From Magnolia sinica (Eukaryota; Streptophyta; Magnoliopsida; Magnoliales; Magnoliaceae), in contig NC_080582.1 in the NCBI RefSeq assembly GCF_029962835.1, positions 76,442,177 through 76,506,176 of the forward strand: DNA of 64,000 bases, in the 5' to 3' direction. This document shows, one piece after another, positions 21,050 to 33,790 of the stretch. The translations under genes and the position numbers were made by a program. How positions within the stretch are numbered: the first letter of the stretch is position 1; each line of letters opens with the position of its first letter. The notes under the pieces were generated by a model that was not told where the DNA came from, ran no database searches, and was given only the letters and a program-made list of their open reading frames with translations.

Positions 21050-24000
21050 AAACAAGGATAGACTCATGCAATGTCACCTTCATTGAAGAAGACGCACGAG
21101 GGATTCAACACCCCCATGACGACGCACTAGTGGTTGCCATGACCATTGGTAACCATACGGTACGTCGGATATTGGTCAACATCGGAAGCTCTGTGGACAT
21201 TCTATTCACAGTCACCTTTGATAAAATGGGAGTTGGAATGTCAAGATTACGACTTGTGCAAACCCCTCTGCTCGGCTTTGTAGGGGAAAAGGTGACCTCA
21301 GAATGGAGTGTTGTTCTGCCAGTAACAGCTGGAGAGGGTAACAACCAGGTCAGCACCATGGTCGACTTTCTGGTGGTAGACTACCCCTCAGTGTACAACA
21401 TGATCCTAGATAGGTCGTCCTTAAACACCGTGCGAGCTGTAGTCTCCACCTACCACCTCACTTTGAAATTTCTAACCGAGAATGGGACCAGCAAGGTCCG
21501 AAGTGACCAGCACGAAGCCCTGCAATGCTATTCAACAGCCCTCCGACGGAGGGCACAGTGGCACCGGCAATGCAAATTACTGCACCGGACCCTCGAGAAG
21601 ATATCATCAAGAGAGGATCGTCGGTGGAAGATCTTGTTGCAGTACAACTCTCCAAGGCCGACCCATCCCGCAAAGTCCAAGTCGGGTCCCTACTTGAACC
21701 GCAACTCCAGGCAAAGATGGTTGACCTGTTGAAACAGCACGCCGATGTGTTTGATTGGTCACACTAGGATATGCCCGAAATAGATCCGTGAGTTGCGGTC
21801 CATCGATTGAACGTAGACCCTGACCATAAGCCCGTAAGACAAAAAAGCGAGCATTTGACCCAAAAAGATACGTAACGAATAATGAAGAAGTCAGGAAGCT
21901 CCTCGAAGCCGGCTTTATTGAGGAGGTACATTATCCTGACTCGTTGGCCAATGTCGTATTGGTTAAAAAGGTTAGTGGAAAGTGGCGAGTTTGCGTTGAT
22001 TATACTTATTTCAATAAAGTTAGCCTAAAAGATAGCTTCCCTCTCCCAAGGATCGACCAACTGGTAGATGGCACTGTCGGACACACACTCCTTGGTTTCA
22101 TGAATGCAGAATGTGTATTCAGGGTACAATCAGATTGCCATACACGAACATGACAAGCAAAAAACAGCCTTCATCACTGATAGGGGATTATACTATTACC
22201 GAATGATGTCGTTTGGGCTGAAGAACGCTGGAGCAACGTATCAACGCTTGGTGAACAAAATGTTCGCCAAGCAAATCAGGAACATAATGGAAGTCTATGT
22301 GGACGACATGCTCGTTAAGAGCTCCATGGCAGAGGATCACGTAGCGGACATAAAGGAGATGTTCAGATCCTAAAAAATACACCGAATAAAGCTAAATACA
22401 AGCAAATGCGCCTTCGGTGTCAGCTCGGAAAAATTCCTAGGCTTCATGGTCCACCAAAGGGAGATAGAAGCGAATCCTGACAAAAGTCGAACTCTCCTAT
22501 AAATGAGTTCTCTCAACAAGATAAAGGAAATTCAACGACTCACGGGCAGGGTGGCGGCTCTAAACAGGTTCGTCTCCCCGGCCACAGATAAATGTCTGCC
22601 CTTTTTCAAGCAAATGAAGGGAAGCAAGAAACTGACCTGGACGAAAGAATGTGAGCAAACATTCTAACAACTTGAGACTTACTTGCGGTCCCCATCATTA
22701 CTCTCCAAGCCAGAACCTAGAGAAGAGTTGATGTTATATTTAGCTGGATTGCCAACAACAATCAGCTCGGCCTTAGTCTGAGAAGGTGTCTAACGACCGG
22801 TCTATTATGTGATCAAAGCCATGGTTGATGCAAAAACACGCTACCCAGAGATAGAAACGATAGCTCTGCCATTGATCGTATCTGACCTTACTTCCAGGCT
22901 CACACCATCGTGATTCCGACCAATTAGCCACTTTGTAAAACACTGCAGAAACCTAAGGGGTCGGGACGGCTCACCAAATGGGTGATCGAGCTAGGCGAAT
23001 TCAACATTGTATACCGACAAAGCAACAATCAAATGGTAAGTCGTCGCCGACTTTATTGCAAAATTCACTCACCTCGCGCCCTAGCAACAGACAAAAGTTG
23101 AGCAAACGCAGGATATGAAGCATGGACCCTCCACGTAGACGGGTCGTCGAACACTTAGGGAAGTGGAGCGGGATAGATCCTGATTTAACCGGACCAGGCG
23201 AAGGTCAAGCATGCCTTACGATTTGGCTTCCAAGCCTCTAACAATGAGACGGAGTATGAAGCACTCCTCGCTGGCTTAAGATTAGCCAATGCGATGGAAG
23301 CTAGGACATTAAAAATCTACAGTGATTCCCAGCTAGTGGTAAACTAAGTTACCACAAAGTACCAGGCCAGAGGAGAGAACATGATTGCTTATCTAACTAA
23401 TGCTCGGGAACTTGCTTGAAGGATTCGACAAGTACGAGATCATTCTAGTCCCCAGATCGAAGAACACTAATGTCGATTCTCTAGCTAGGCTGGCCTCAGC
23501 CATCAACGACGACCTCGCCAAGACTGTACCAATCAATTTCTTACCTGAGCCGAGTATCAGCAAGCCCGACCAAAAAGAAGCCCTCCTGATCGACCATCCA
23601 CCGAGATGGATGGACCCAATCAGGTGTTACCTACAATAGGGTGAGTTACCTAAGGACAAATTGGAGGCTCGGAAGATCAGACATTGATCTACTTGATACA
23701 CAATACTGGGAGACGTCCCGTAAAAAAAGGGATTCTCACTGCAATAACTAAGATGTCTACGGCCGGACGAAGTCGAATATGTATTAAGGGAGATCCACGA
23801 GGGCATCTGCAAGAATCATTCAAGCGGAAGAGCCCTAGCCCATAAAGTAGTCCAACAAGGATAATACTGGCCCACAATGCATGAAGATGAAAAGCAGTTC
23901 ACGAAGAAGTCTGACAAGTACCAATGCTTCACAACAGTACCGCGACAACCACTCGAGCAAATGACCCCAATAAGCGAGCCCTGGCTTTTTGTACAGTAGG

Positions 24001-24850
24001 GGTTGACATCTTAGGACCCCTATTAATGGGTAAGGGACAGACTAAGTTCGCTATTATCGTTGTCGACTATTTCACCAAGTGGGCCAAGGCCATGCCCTTA
24101 GCTCGGATTACTGAACAGAAAACGACCGACTTCATTTGGAAAAACATTGTTTGCAAGTTTGGCATTCCTCACACCATCATTACCGACAATGGTAGGCAGT
24201 TCGACAACGCCCGATTCCGAGGATTGTGCGAAAAGCTAGGCATTCGCAACGCTTTCACCTCACCTCGACAACCCCAAGCCAACGGCCAAGTAGAGGCAGT
24301 CAATAAGATCATAAAAACCACCTCAAAACCAAGCTCGAAAGATTCAAATGAGCTTGGGCGGAGGAACTGCCGCACATTTTGTGGGCATATCTGACCACTG
24401 CTCGCTCAACCACCGAGGAGACCCCCTTTTCTCTAGCCATTGGTGTAGAAGCAGTAGTCCTAGTGGAAATTAAAATCCCCTCAAGGCGAACCGAGCTATT
24501 CAACTTAGGGGAAAACACTGCACAAGTGATGTTAAATCTCGACTTGCTCGAAGAACTTAAGGAAAAAAACGCAAGTGAGAGTCACCGCCTACCAACAGAG
24601 AGTTGCTCGATATTATAACCCAAAGGTTAAAGTACGAAGATTCAGAACAGGAGACTTGGTGTTCCGAGAGATCTTTCAGAGTACCAAGGAGCCTAGCTTA
24701 GGAGCCTTAGGACCAAGCTAGGAAGGGCCCTACAAGGTCACTGGTATAGTCTGACCAGGAACATACCGGTTGGAAGACACGTAGGGGCAAGCCTTACCTC
24801 ATCCATTGAATGTCGAGCACCTAAAGATCTAATATCGATAGGAACAGACC
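21050..24850 (+). pseudogene. pol region of the gypsy element (fossil)
   Basis: Recognisable in order: an aspartic-protease-like stretch near 21130-21480, reverse transcriptase near 21900-22400 with the YVDDM active-site motif, RNase H near 23100-23400, and integrase near 23950-24400 (WAKAMPL, ITDNGRQFDN, QANGQVEAVN). The region is interrupted repeatedly and cannot encode a working polyprotein. Confidence 0.85.
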
Positions 24851-25133
24851 CAAGGAATTCTACAAAGACATCTCAACATACCAGGCCAACAATGTACCTC
24901 AGGTGCCTGCTACTTGTAAACCTCCCTCTATGAATAAAAGGAAAAGGTTTTTTTTAGGACCACCGATCTACTGCCCCTAAGGGACTAACACAAATAAAGA
25001 CATGCAAGCTACACTACACATGAGGTAACAAAAAAAGATCTGAGAAAAAAAATTCCCTTTTTATTAATAGAAGAAATGTTACAGGGCTATTCCTTACAAA
25101 AGAATAATAATCAAAATACAAGAGAGTGAAAGC

Positions 25134-28100
25134 CTAAGGCTGTGAGGGCTCTTCGGCCTCAGAAGCGGCAGCTTTAGGGACTTCAGCAGCATCCTCATCT
25201 AGATAACTCAAGTCTAGCTCGAGATATCGACATTGAACCTCTTCTCGGCAATTCTGGAAGCCAGCGCTGAATGTCTCCTCCAACTCTGCCAAGTGCCCCT
25301 TAGAGGCCTTGTAAGCATCCACGGTATCCGCTTCTCTCACGGGAATCTCGACTTTGATCCCCGCCACCTTGGCCTCGGCCTCCCCAGAGCGTGTCTCTGC
25401 CTCGACTGCCCGAACTTTCGCCTCAGCCAGATGAGCCTCCGCCTCATTGGCCCTTGTCTCTAGCTTGGCGGCCTTGGCTAACGGGTCAATCTTCTCGCGT
25501 TGTTTAGTGGCTAGACGAGAAGCGTTTGCCTCGCGGTCCTCCAGGGATACCCTTAAGGCCTCCTGGAGGACTTCGACTTTTGCGTGAGTCGCCGCCTAGG
25601 CCTCTGTGGCAGTCTCCAAGTCCGAAGCTTTTGCCTGCAGCTCGGCTCTGGCGGCTCCGAGCTTCCTATTTGCATAATCCACTTGAGCCTTCAAATCAAG
25701 CGAGAACTGGCAGAGAGCAAGGGCCCCGAGTGTGCCCTGTAAAAATAAAGAGAGTATGTCAGGACAACATCCAAAAAGAAAAAGAAAAGGAAATGAGGAA
25801 GGCGAAATGCCTGGTCCTCACTACAACAACCAAATGCTCACCTTAATGTTCAAGGCCGCCATGGTTGAGAGGAGGTTGGGGCGTAGAGATAGCATTAGAT
25901 TCACGTCCTCCTCGGGGATGTATCCTCGTCCCCAATTCACCAACATGGCCATATGCCTCAGGAGGGAAGTAGACGAAGCCCCCGTTGTTGTCACCCCTCG
26001 AGAGCTGAGCTATGGTGCTTAGACGGACCCTCCAGAGCCCTAGCTATCTTAGCCCAGGTTTCCTCGGCGTGGGCGGGGGACATGTCCAGATCAACAACCT
26101 CCCTTGAAGGCATGCTCGGAGAGGAGGAGCCCAGCGCAAATGCCATCTGAGTTGCCACCTGGCACTCCATGGGGGTGGCTACGACCTCAACCTCCACCTA
26201 AGCAGATGGTGGAGGAACCACGGGAGCAACCCCAGTTACCACCCTCTTTGCCGCATGTGTGACAGATCTGCACGCGAAAGGACCCACCGCAAAATGCCTA
26301 GCTAAAGCTAGCGAGCAAGGTGTCCCATATCGGTATTGGTTGGCGTAACGGTGACCTCCAAAACCGATACGGATACGGGGTCGTAACGGCGATACGAGGG
26401 CGTAACAGCGTAAAAAAAAATTTTGCCAAAAAAATATAAAAAAATATGTATTAAATCCGGAATATTCTAAGCATTCCAAATATGCATTCATTTATAAATT
26501 GGAACATGTTTATGGTGGTGTAACGGTCCACTCTTTGGTGAGAAGTTGTATCGGACTGTCTGATTAATTTTTGAACCAAGTAACCTGAATTTGACTACAA
26601 AATGTATATATTTAATTTTCTAAATATCTAATTTATATACTTAACAATTTAATATCTTTCTCCTAGTAGTTCTTTAAAAAAATGAAATTAAATTCAGGTA
26701 GATGGCGTTGCCAATTTCGGGCTGACTTGGAGGACCAATCTATGCCCCAAATTAGCCTCAAATTCATGCAATTTATTGTCATTATCCCACTTATGTATTA
26801 GTGGACATTTATTGGATAGTGAATCATGAAAAAAACCAAAAGGCCCTATTTTGAAAAATAAGAGTACACCAAATAACAATTTAAAACTATTCACATAATT
26901 TGATTTTGGCATTGTGAGTTAGCAATTGCAGTTTATAATTTAATTAGTAAATTTTAAGTTAATATGTCTTTGGTACAATTTTTTATGGCCCCAAATTAGG
27001 TGAGACTTGGATTGTGAAGTGTAGCACACATGTCAAAGTTTTTTGGGCCCCACGCATGATGAATGTGTTATATCTAAACCGTCCATTCATTTGACGAGAT
27101 TGTCTTAAGACTTGACACGAAAAATAATACAGATCTAATTATCAAGTGGACCACACTGCAAAAAGCAATGGGGGATTGAACGTCTACCATTGAAAACTTT
27201 TTTGGGATCACATGACTTTTAGATCAATATGAAATTTGTTTTTCCTCTTCATTCGGTCTTTTTGACCTTATGAACAGATTGGATGGAAAATAAATGTTAC
27301 GGTGGGCCTATGAATTGTTTAACGGTGAAAATCATCACCTCCGCTGCTATTTTTGGTGTGGTCCAGACGATCTTTGGATACGATTCATTTTTTAGGTAAT
27401 GCTCTAAAATAATATTTAAAAATAGATGAACGGTGTGGATATAATAAATACATCACTGTGGAGCCTATAAAACTTTGATCTCCTTTGAACGCTCGTAAAC
27501 TGAGCTCGAGGAGTTCCGCTCGTCTCGGCTCATGTGACATGTACCGCAGACTTACGCCCCAAAAATTTTTAAAAAAGGTAGGTGAGGGGGAAACCGAAAA
27601 TAAAAAAGAGGGAAAGAAGAGAAGAAAAATGAGGGAAAGAGGGATAGAACAGAGAGAAGAAGGAGGAGGAGGAGGAGGAGGAGGCCGTAGCCGCAGCCGC
27701 AGTCGCAGCAGGACCGCAGCCGCAGCCGCAGCCGCAGCAGGGCCGTAGCAGGCCGAGAAGAGGAAGAAGAAGAAGAAGAAGAAGAAGAAGAAGAGAGAGA
27801 AGAAGAAGAGGAAAAAGGTAAGGGTTTTTTATTTATTTTATTTTTTCTTCTTTTTCCAAGGCTCGTAACAGCCGTTATGGGTCAGTAACAGCCGTTATCG
27901 CGTAACGGGTACCACCGTTACCGTTATGTATCGGCCGTTATGGCCGATACGTAACCATTTTGGGACACCCTGCTAGCGAGGCTATCCTCCTGGCAGCAGC
28001 CTTTAGCCGGTCCATCTTGATGGTGGATGGCAACTTCCTTTTCTTTACCTGTGATCGATCAGACATCTCTGCAAAGTACAAAAGTCAGAATGAGTCAACG

Positions 28101-28970
28101 CTGCAGTATTCATAAAGACCTAACTGAAAAGGAAGGAAATCGTATCTACACGCTAAGCCTACCAAAGAGAGGTCGACTTGCTATAAGAGCTGAGTGATTA
28201 ACCTCCTACAATCTCTCTAGGTCGCAGGTCGCTCTCTGGCGATCCTGATCTGACGTAAAAAGAAAGTAGAGAGACTGAGTTGGGACTTAGGGAAAGCTAC
28301 AAAGAGAAGAAACGGGAAGACGAGTCAGATATCTACAAAAGTAATAATACAAAAAGAGCTAACTGAGTATAATAGCTCAGCATATGTTCCGAGTTGTGAG
28401 GGCAAAGGAGGTAAGGACTCGAGCTCGTAATCCATCAAGCTCCACCGCAAGGGCCTCCCACTCTCTAATCGCAAAAACCACATGTCCTTCTAGCCTTTGT
28501 TGGAGGACGGGTTATTAGTAATGATGGCATGACCCTTGCCCGACCACAAAGAAAAATAGTACTAGCCTCGAGAGTCAGGACTGCTCTTAGCTTGGTACAA
28601 GTAGAAGAGTTCGTCCATAGAGAGCTCAGAATTGCAAACCTGCTGCCACAGGATGTAGCAGCCAAAGACAATTATCCACACGTTGGGATTTAGTTGTCCT
28701 ATAGCGACCCTAAGACGGTGGATCATCTCTCTCACCACCAAATGAAAGGGTAACCACAAGCCGCAAAAAAAGAAAATCGAATACAAGGCAACCTCCCCCA
28801 CAGGAGGTTGACTTGGAAGCTCTCCCTCCCGAGGAAGCCGGAGCCCCACCAAGCTCGGGATCCCGTACTTTGACCAAAGGGCCTTTAGGTCCCCCGTTCT
28901 CAACCTAGACACAAAGATGTTGGCCATAAGGGCCACATCCCTGGAAGACAAGGAGGTCGGCTCCACTTAA
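25134..28970 (-). pseudogene. Antisense reading frame of the gypsy element (fossil)
   Basis: The N-terminal part (28970 down to about 28560) carries the plant 'putative gypsy type transposon' domain (Pfam Transposase_28 type): YGIPSLVGLRLPREGELPS, then GQLNPNVWIIVFGCYILWQQ. The C-terminal part (26200-25134) is Ala/Glu-rich and coiled-coil-like, ending SEAEEPSQP. Tat-lineage elements are known to carry such an extra ORF on the opposite strand between pol and the 3' LTR. A Mutator-like element (26316-27971) splits it. Broken. Confidence 0.7.
26316..27971 (+). mobile_element. Mutator-like non-autonomous element, copy A
   Basis: 1656 bp. The ends CAAGGTGTCCCA and (reverse-complemented) AGGGTGTCCCA are mirrored. 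It is flanked by the perfect 9-bp duplication GCTAGCGAG (26307-26315, 27972-27980). A 9-bp duplication is the Mutator hallmark. Both terminal regions are packed with CCGTTACGG/CGTAACGG palindromes. The interior has an AT-rich part, one foldback-MITE-like block (about 27005-27480) and GA-rich plus CCGCAG-rich tracts (27590-27830). The open frames are low-complexity; no transposase is seen. It is inserted in the antisense region of the gypsy element. Copy B is at 43172-45348 in the opposite orientation. Confidence 0.85.
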
Positions 28971-29159
28971 GGCGAAGATGCCTCCACTGTTCGAGGTACC
29001 ATCTCTATTGATAGTTCCTTAAGAGGAAAGGTAGGCCCCTGGGGCCTAGACCTCGAAGACAGGGCATACCGAGAGTTTGTACTATTACTCACTGATTCCC
29101 TATGGAAGGCCCCGGAGATGGAGGCAGCCCCGGAGTTCTCCCCATAAGACCAAAAAAAA

Positions 29160-29160
<1 letters not shown>

Positions 29161-29187
<27 letters not shown>
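29161..29187. repeat. (G)27 homopolymer
   Basis: 27 consecutive G preceded by nine A, inside the gypsy element. Such long G runs are rare in plant DNA and are a common place for sequencing-length error. Confidence 0.95.
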
Positions 29188-29190
<3 letters not shown>

Positions 29191-29756
29191 AAAACGGAAG
29201 GAAGGAGAAAAGGGTAGAAAAGAATGGAAGAAATGAGAAGGTCTAGGCGTACCGGAAGAAAGCCTTGCACAAAGATCTCCGGCTAAGGAATGCCAGAGGA
29301 AAGGAGACTTAGAAGACGGAGATTAAAGGAACGACATGACTAGCAGAGCTCGAGCTTCGTAGAAACGAACTATTGAGCTGCTCAAGGCAACGCTTCGACT
29401 GACGTACCCCTCCACGTGGCAACACGAGGTTAGCCCGGGCAAGACCGTGATGACGTGAGCGACAATTGTCCGTTTGTGATTTGTCTGGGGGCTGAACAAC
29501 GTTGCCAATTAATGGACGTCCCCTCGTACCTCGCAATCACTATCATATCTTTTTCGAATCTTGCAACAGGTGCTACCTTTTTTGTTTTATTCTTGCCCTC
29601 GTCATTAGACGACAAATCTAAGTACGACTTGAAATTTCAAGAAAAATAAAAAGACCGGGCTACTTGCAATTTGGAATTTAGTTCTCGCGCTTCTAGACTA
29701 GTTTAGGCTCCTACTTCCCAAGCTCGTGCATGACAAGCTCGGAAGTGGGGGACAAC

Positions 29757-30301
29757 TGTTGTGAGAAAAACCGAACTGATCTGTTGCATGGAAGATATAG
29801 TAAGTAACTCTCCCCACAAAGGGACGGCCCCCGAGCCGACCCTGAGCTACGCTACTTAAGGGCAGAGCTCAGTGAGGGGAATCGTCTCCCGAGCTGACCA
29901 AGTCAACCCCGACCAAAGGCGGGACCAAAAGCTCGGAAAGAATCTCGCCTCGAACCAAGAAAGGAAAGATTCGGTACGATTCTACCCAAAAATCACGCGG
30001 GCTCGGCGATACTTTCGGAAGAACATTCTCATCTAAATAAGGACCCTCCAGCAAATCCAGCGTATCCCACCAGGATACGCAAGTCTTGAAGTCGCCTAAA
30101 CAGCCTATAAGTACACCCATTGCAATTGGAGAAAGGTAAGCAACAAAAAAACCCTAACTCAAGTCCCACTTCTACTCCACCCGCCAAACTTAGGCATCCA
30201 GGCCACATTCGGCACCCCTGCTGTCCTTTACATATTGTTGATGCAGGTATACGTGTATCTGCAGGCGACTACACCTAACCAGCCAGATTCGAGCAGTAAC
30301 A
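29757..30301 (+). repeat. 3' LTR of the gypsy element
   Basis: 545 bp, TGTTGTG..TAACA, followed directly by the AGAAT target-site duplication. It is slightly shorter than the 5' LTR because of small deletions. Confidence 0.9.
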
Positions 30302-30306
30302 AGAAT

Positions 30307-31090
30307 TATGGGCACCTAAGAATTCATCTGCATCATCTATATCAAATAAAAAGGAAAAACCAAATGCTTCAAAAGATCATTTAGATTTGAAATTTTGAAT
30401 CATGGGTACCAAAAGATTCTCAAAGAAATAACTCCAAACCCCTGACAAATCGATCATTTACCGTCCAATTCGACCATTATACAGAATTTGGAGAATGGGT
30501 ATTTAAGATTCATCACTTTCAACAAACCCCTCATAAAAACATAAAAAAAAAAGATTAAAATCAATTGAATTTGAGAAATTTCTAGAAGAAACTGTACTAA
30601 GAACGCTCTCTCCAAAAAAAAAAAAAAAACAGAAATAAATAGCTCAAGCATTTCTATTTTTAGAAAAAATGAAATGAAATTTCATTACTTAGTTTGGTAT
30701 TGACACCAGATAAGGATGAAAGATTTGAATTCGAACCTGGAAAAAGAAAAAAAAAAAAAAATCGGTTGCCAATCTGTCCGCAACTTTCAATTCTGCTGTA
30801 GAATCGATTGGGCTTTTGTTCTCAGAGGAATTATATGATGTACGTGGCCTGCATTTTCCAACGGTATACACGCGTTGATAGTTTTAATGAGTGGGCCCAT
30901 ATTTCGAAGATCCAGGCCATTGGTTGTTGAATCTCAGCAAGGATGGACCATGACCAGAATATTTTACGGAATTTATCGGGCCCACTTGTAAAAAATGAAA
31001 ACCAGATCCCCTTGTAGAAACTCTCGGTCTATCTCTCCGCGGACTTGGAATGGGTAGTGACCCCCAACTACCCAAGTCATAGTGGAAAAT
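30307..31090. other. Sequence right of the gypsy insertion
   Basis: AT-rich DNA with several A runs and no recognisable gene on either strand. A GTGGGCCCA edge near 30893 and TCGGGCCCAC near 30980 hint at remnants of repeats. Confidence 0.4.
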
Positions 31091-31888
31091 ATCTATGATC
31101 CTATCCAAGCCGTCCATCAGTTTTTCCATCTCATTTTAATGCATTTTCCCAAAAATGAGGGAGATCCAAAGCTCAGGTGGACCACACCAGAGGAAAAATC
31201 CAGGATTTAACTCCTACCACTCAAAACTTCTTGGGAACCACGGAAGTTTTGGATCAAGCTGATATTTGGGTTTTCCCTTCATCCAGAGATTTACGTGGCT
31301 TTATGAACAGATTGGATGGAAAATAAACATTTCCATGGGCCCTAGGAAGTTTTCAATGGTAGGCATTTTATCTCCATGGTTTCTTATGGTGTGGTTCACT
31401 TGGGCTTTCAATTTGCCTAATTTTTGTTAGAATGTCCTAAAAGGAGCTGAAAAATATAAATGGACAGTATAGATGAAACACATAAAATCATTATGTGCTC
31501 ACAGAACTTTTCCGCCACCGACGTGAGTAGTTGAGGTGTCACTCTCCGATCCAAGTCCCCTCTCGACCTCGGAAGCGGATTGGCTGGTGTATGGTACACC
31601 AGCCATGTATTTGGTGGATTCACATCAGCAAGTTATGTGAGTACCATTATATCCAAATTTTCCATCTAATTTGTAAGCTCGTCTTAAGGTTTGAGCCGAA
31701 AAATAAGACATATCTAAAGATCAATTGGACCCATTGCAAAAGGCAATGGGAGATTGAACATACACCATTGAATTCTTTTAGGTGTCATCCGAGTTTCGGA
31801 ACAATATTAAATTTATCCCATGTAATCCCACCGCCCAAACAGGCGAGGGTACTGAGTTACTCGGTACGCAGTCCGCTACTCCAGCCAA

Positions 31889-32429
31889 GGACGCGGATTA
31901 ACTACCGGTAGGTTGAGTAGCGAGTCTAGCTACGTCACCAAGTTCCGTGGCCCCCACGATGATGTATCTTTGTATCCACGCCGTACATCTATTTGGAGAG
32001 ACCATTTTATGGTAAGATTCAAAGAATGAGTTAACTCCAAAGTTCCAGTGGACCCCAGCACAGAAAACAGTAGGGACAGTAACGCCCACCATTAAAAACT
32101 TCTAAAGGACACAAAAGTTTTTGATCAAGCTGATATATTTTTTTTCCCTTCTTTTATGTCTTTTGTAACTTTTGAACAGGTTGGATTTCAAATAAAAATC
32201 ATGGTGGGCCTTAGGATAGTTTCAACGGTGGCAATCACTCTCCCCACTATTTTGTGTGGTGGGGTCCGTAAAGCTTTTTATCTCTCTCATTCTTTGGCTC
32301 ATGCCATACAATGATATCTCAAAATGGATGGACAGTGTGGATACAACACATACATCATAGTGGGCCCCACAGAACTTGCTTACGTCACTTCAGTAGGAGT
32401 CTCGCTGCTCAACGGCTAATCCGCGTCCC
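31889..32429. mobile_element. Foldback MITE, complete copy with target-site duplication
   Basis: 541 bp from GGACGCGGATTAAC to GCTAATCCGCGTCC(C). Flanks CCAGCCAA (31881-31888) and CCAGCTAA (32430-32437) match at seven of eight positions. The two halves are inverted repeats of each other over most of their length. No coding capacity. The 8-9-bp duplication would fit hAT or Mutator origin; the ends alone do not decide. Confidence 0.75.
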
Positions 32430-33226
32430 CCAGCTAAAGCTTCCGGTGGTGCAAGTCCTGCATTGGGCTGAATCTACGTCCAAGCTTTGGTTTTTGCAAG
32501 TAGGACTCATTTTTCAACGATCCAAACCGTTGATTTGGTGCATCTCAACTCAGATGGACGTATAAATCAAATTGTTTAACATCTTAAAATCTCACCCTAG
32601 GAAGTACAACCTTTCTTTGATTGAATGTGAACCGTAACTTGACTTTGTTTCTTGGCCGTCTAGCTATTGGCCACTTATTGATAAGTCAGGGAACTTCCAA
32701 TCTGGAACATAGATCGTCCATAATGAGGCCCATCATGTGAACGGTTTGAAATGACTGATCTATTGGCCCACATGCAGAAAATGAAAGCCCGAACGGTGAT
32801 GTACAAGCTACACACGTTCACTCCGAGCATTATAAAACGCCTCCTTGGTCCATGCCACCTCGCTGCCCGTCGGTGCTGCCGGCTGCGTGGGCCTTACCAC
32901 GATGTGTGTGTTTTTATCTAAGCCGTCCATCCATTTTTTCAGCTGGGGCATGAGCCAAAAATGAATTAGATCCAAACCTCAGGTAGACCATACCAAAAGC
33001 AAATCGTGGTGATTGAACACTCACCGTTAAAAACTTTCTACCGTCCACTGCAATGTTATTTTCCATCACGCTTGATGATTAGATCGCGCGGCATGGATGA
33101 AGGGAAATCACAAATATCAATTTGATCCAAAACTTTTGTGGTCCGTAAAAAGTTTTTCATGTGATGTGGTCCACCTGAGATTTGAATCTAGTTCATTTTT
33201 GGGGCCGTGCTTTAAAGTGAACTAAA

Positions 33227-33790
33227 AAAATAGATGGCTACAAGAAGTTTTTAATGGTGGGTGTTCAATCACCACTATTTTGTGGTGTGGTCCACCTGAT
33301 ATTTGGACCTTACTCACTTTGGACTTTTGCGCCCATGCCAAAGTAAGCTAAAAAATAGATGGTCTTAATAAGTTTTTAATAGTTGGTGTTATCCATTTGT
33401 TACATGTGATGTAATACACTTGAGATTTAAATCTGCCTTATTCTTGGGCCATGCTCTAAAGTGAGCTAAAATATAAATGCACCCAGGAAGATTTTAATAG
33501 TCCGTGTTCAATTACCACAGTTTCATATGACGTGGTCCTATTGAGATTTGGACCTACCTTATTTTTGGGCTTATGCATTAAAATAAGCTAAAAATTAGAT
33601 GGCTCCCAAAAAGCTTTTAATAGTGGGTGTTCAATCACCATTATTTCATATGGTGTGGTCGGCTCGTGATTTAGATTTGCCTCATTAGAAAATTTTTAAT
33701 AGTGCTCAATCAAAGCTATTTCATATGGTGTGGTCCATTTGAGATTTGGATTTACCTTGTTTGGGGGCCATGCCCCAAAAGTGAGCTAAG
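33227..33790. repeat. Tandem array, ~122-bp period, inside a foldback MITE
   Basis: Five successive units start with AAATAGATGG-like text (about 33227, 33351, 33470, 33591 and a partial unit near 33687). Each runs through TTTTTAATGGTGGGTGTTCA, TCACCA, GTGGTCCACCTGA and a CATTTTTGGGC-like end. The unit is one half of the foldback MITE that has been multiplied. Confidence 0.75.

Larger units (their letters stand above)
18727..30301 (+). mobile_element. Ty3/gypsy LTR retrotransposon, Tat-like, broken
   Basis: An 11.6-kb element with two LTRs (18727-19289 and 29757-30301), each starting TGTTGTG and ending TAACA. It is flanked by the 5-bp duplication AGAAT (18722-18726, 30302-30306). A tRNA-primer-site-like TTGGCGTTGTCTGTGGGAA follows the 5' LTR, and a purine tract GGAAGTGGGGGA precedes the 3' LTR. 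In order it holds gag, protease, reverse transcriptase (YVDDM motif), RNase H and integrase. Downstream is a large region whose reading frame lies on the opposite strand. This layout is known for the Tat lineage. The coding regions are broken many times (well over ten breaks). By eye about one LTR position in nine differs, mostly transitions, suggesting an insertion several million years old. A Mutator-like element has since inserted into it. Confidence 0.9.

Noticed and set aside
27485-27748. Arg-Ser-repeat open frame resembling an SR protein
   Set aside because: It is the CCGCAG hexamer tract of Mutator-like copy A, with no RNA-binding domain and no homologous frame conserved in copy B.
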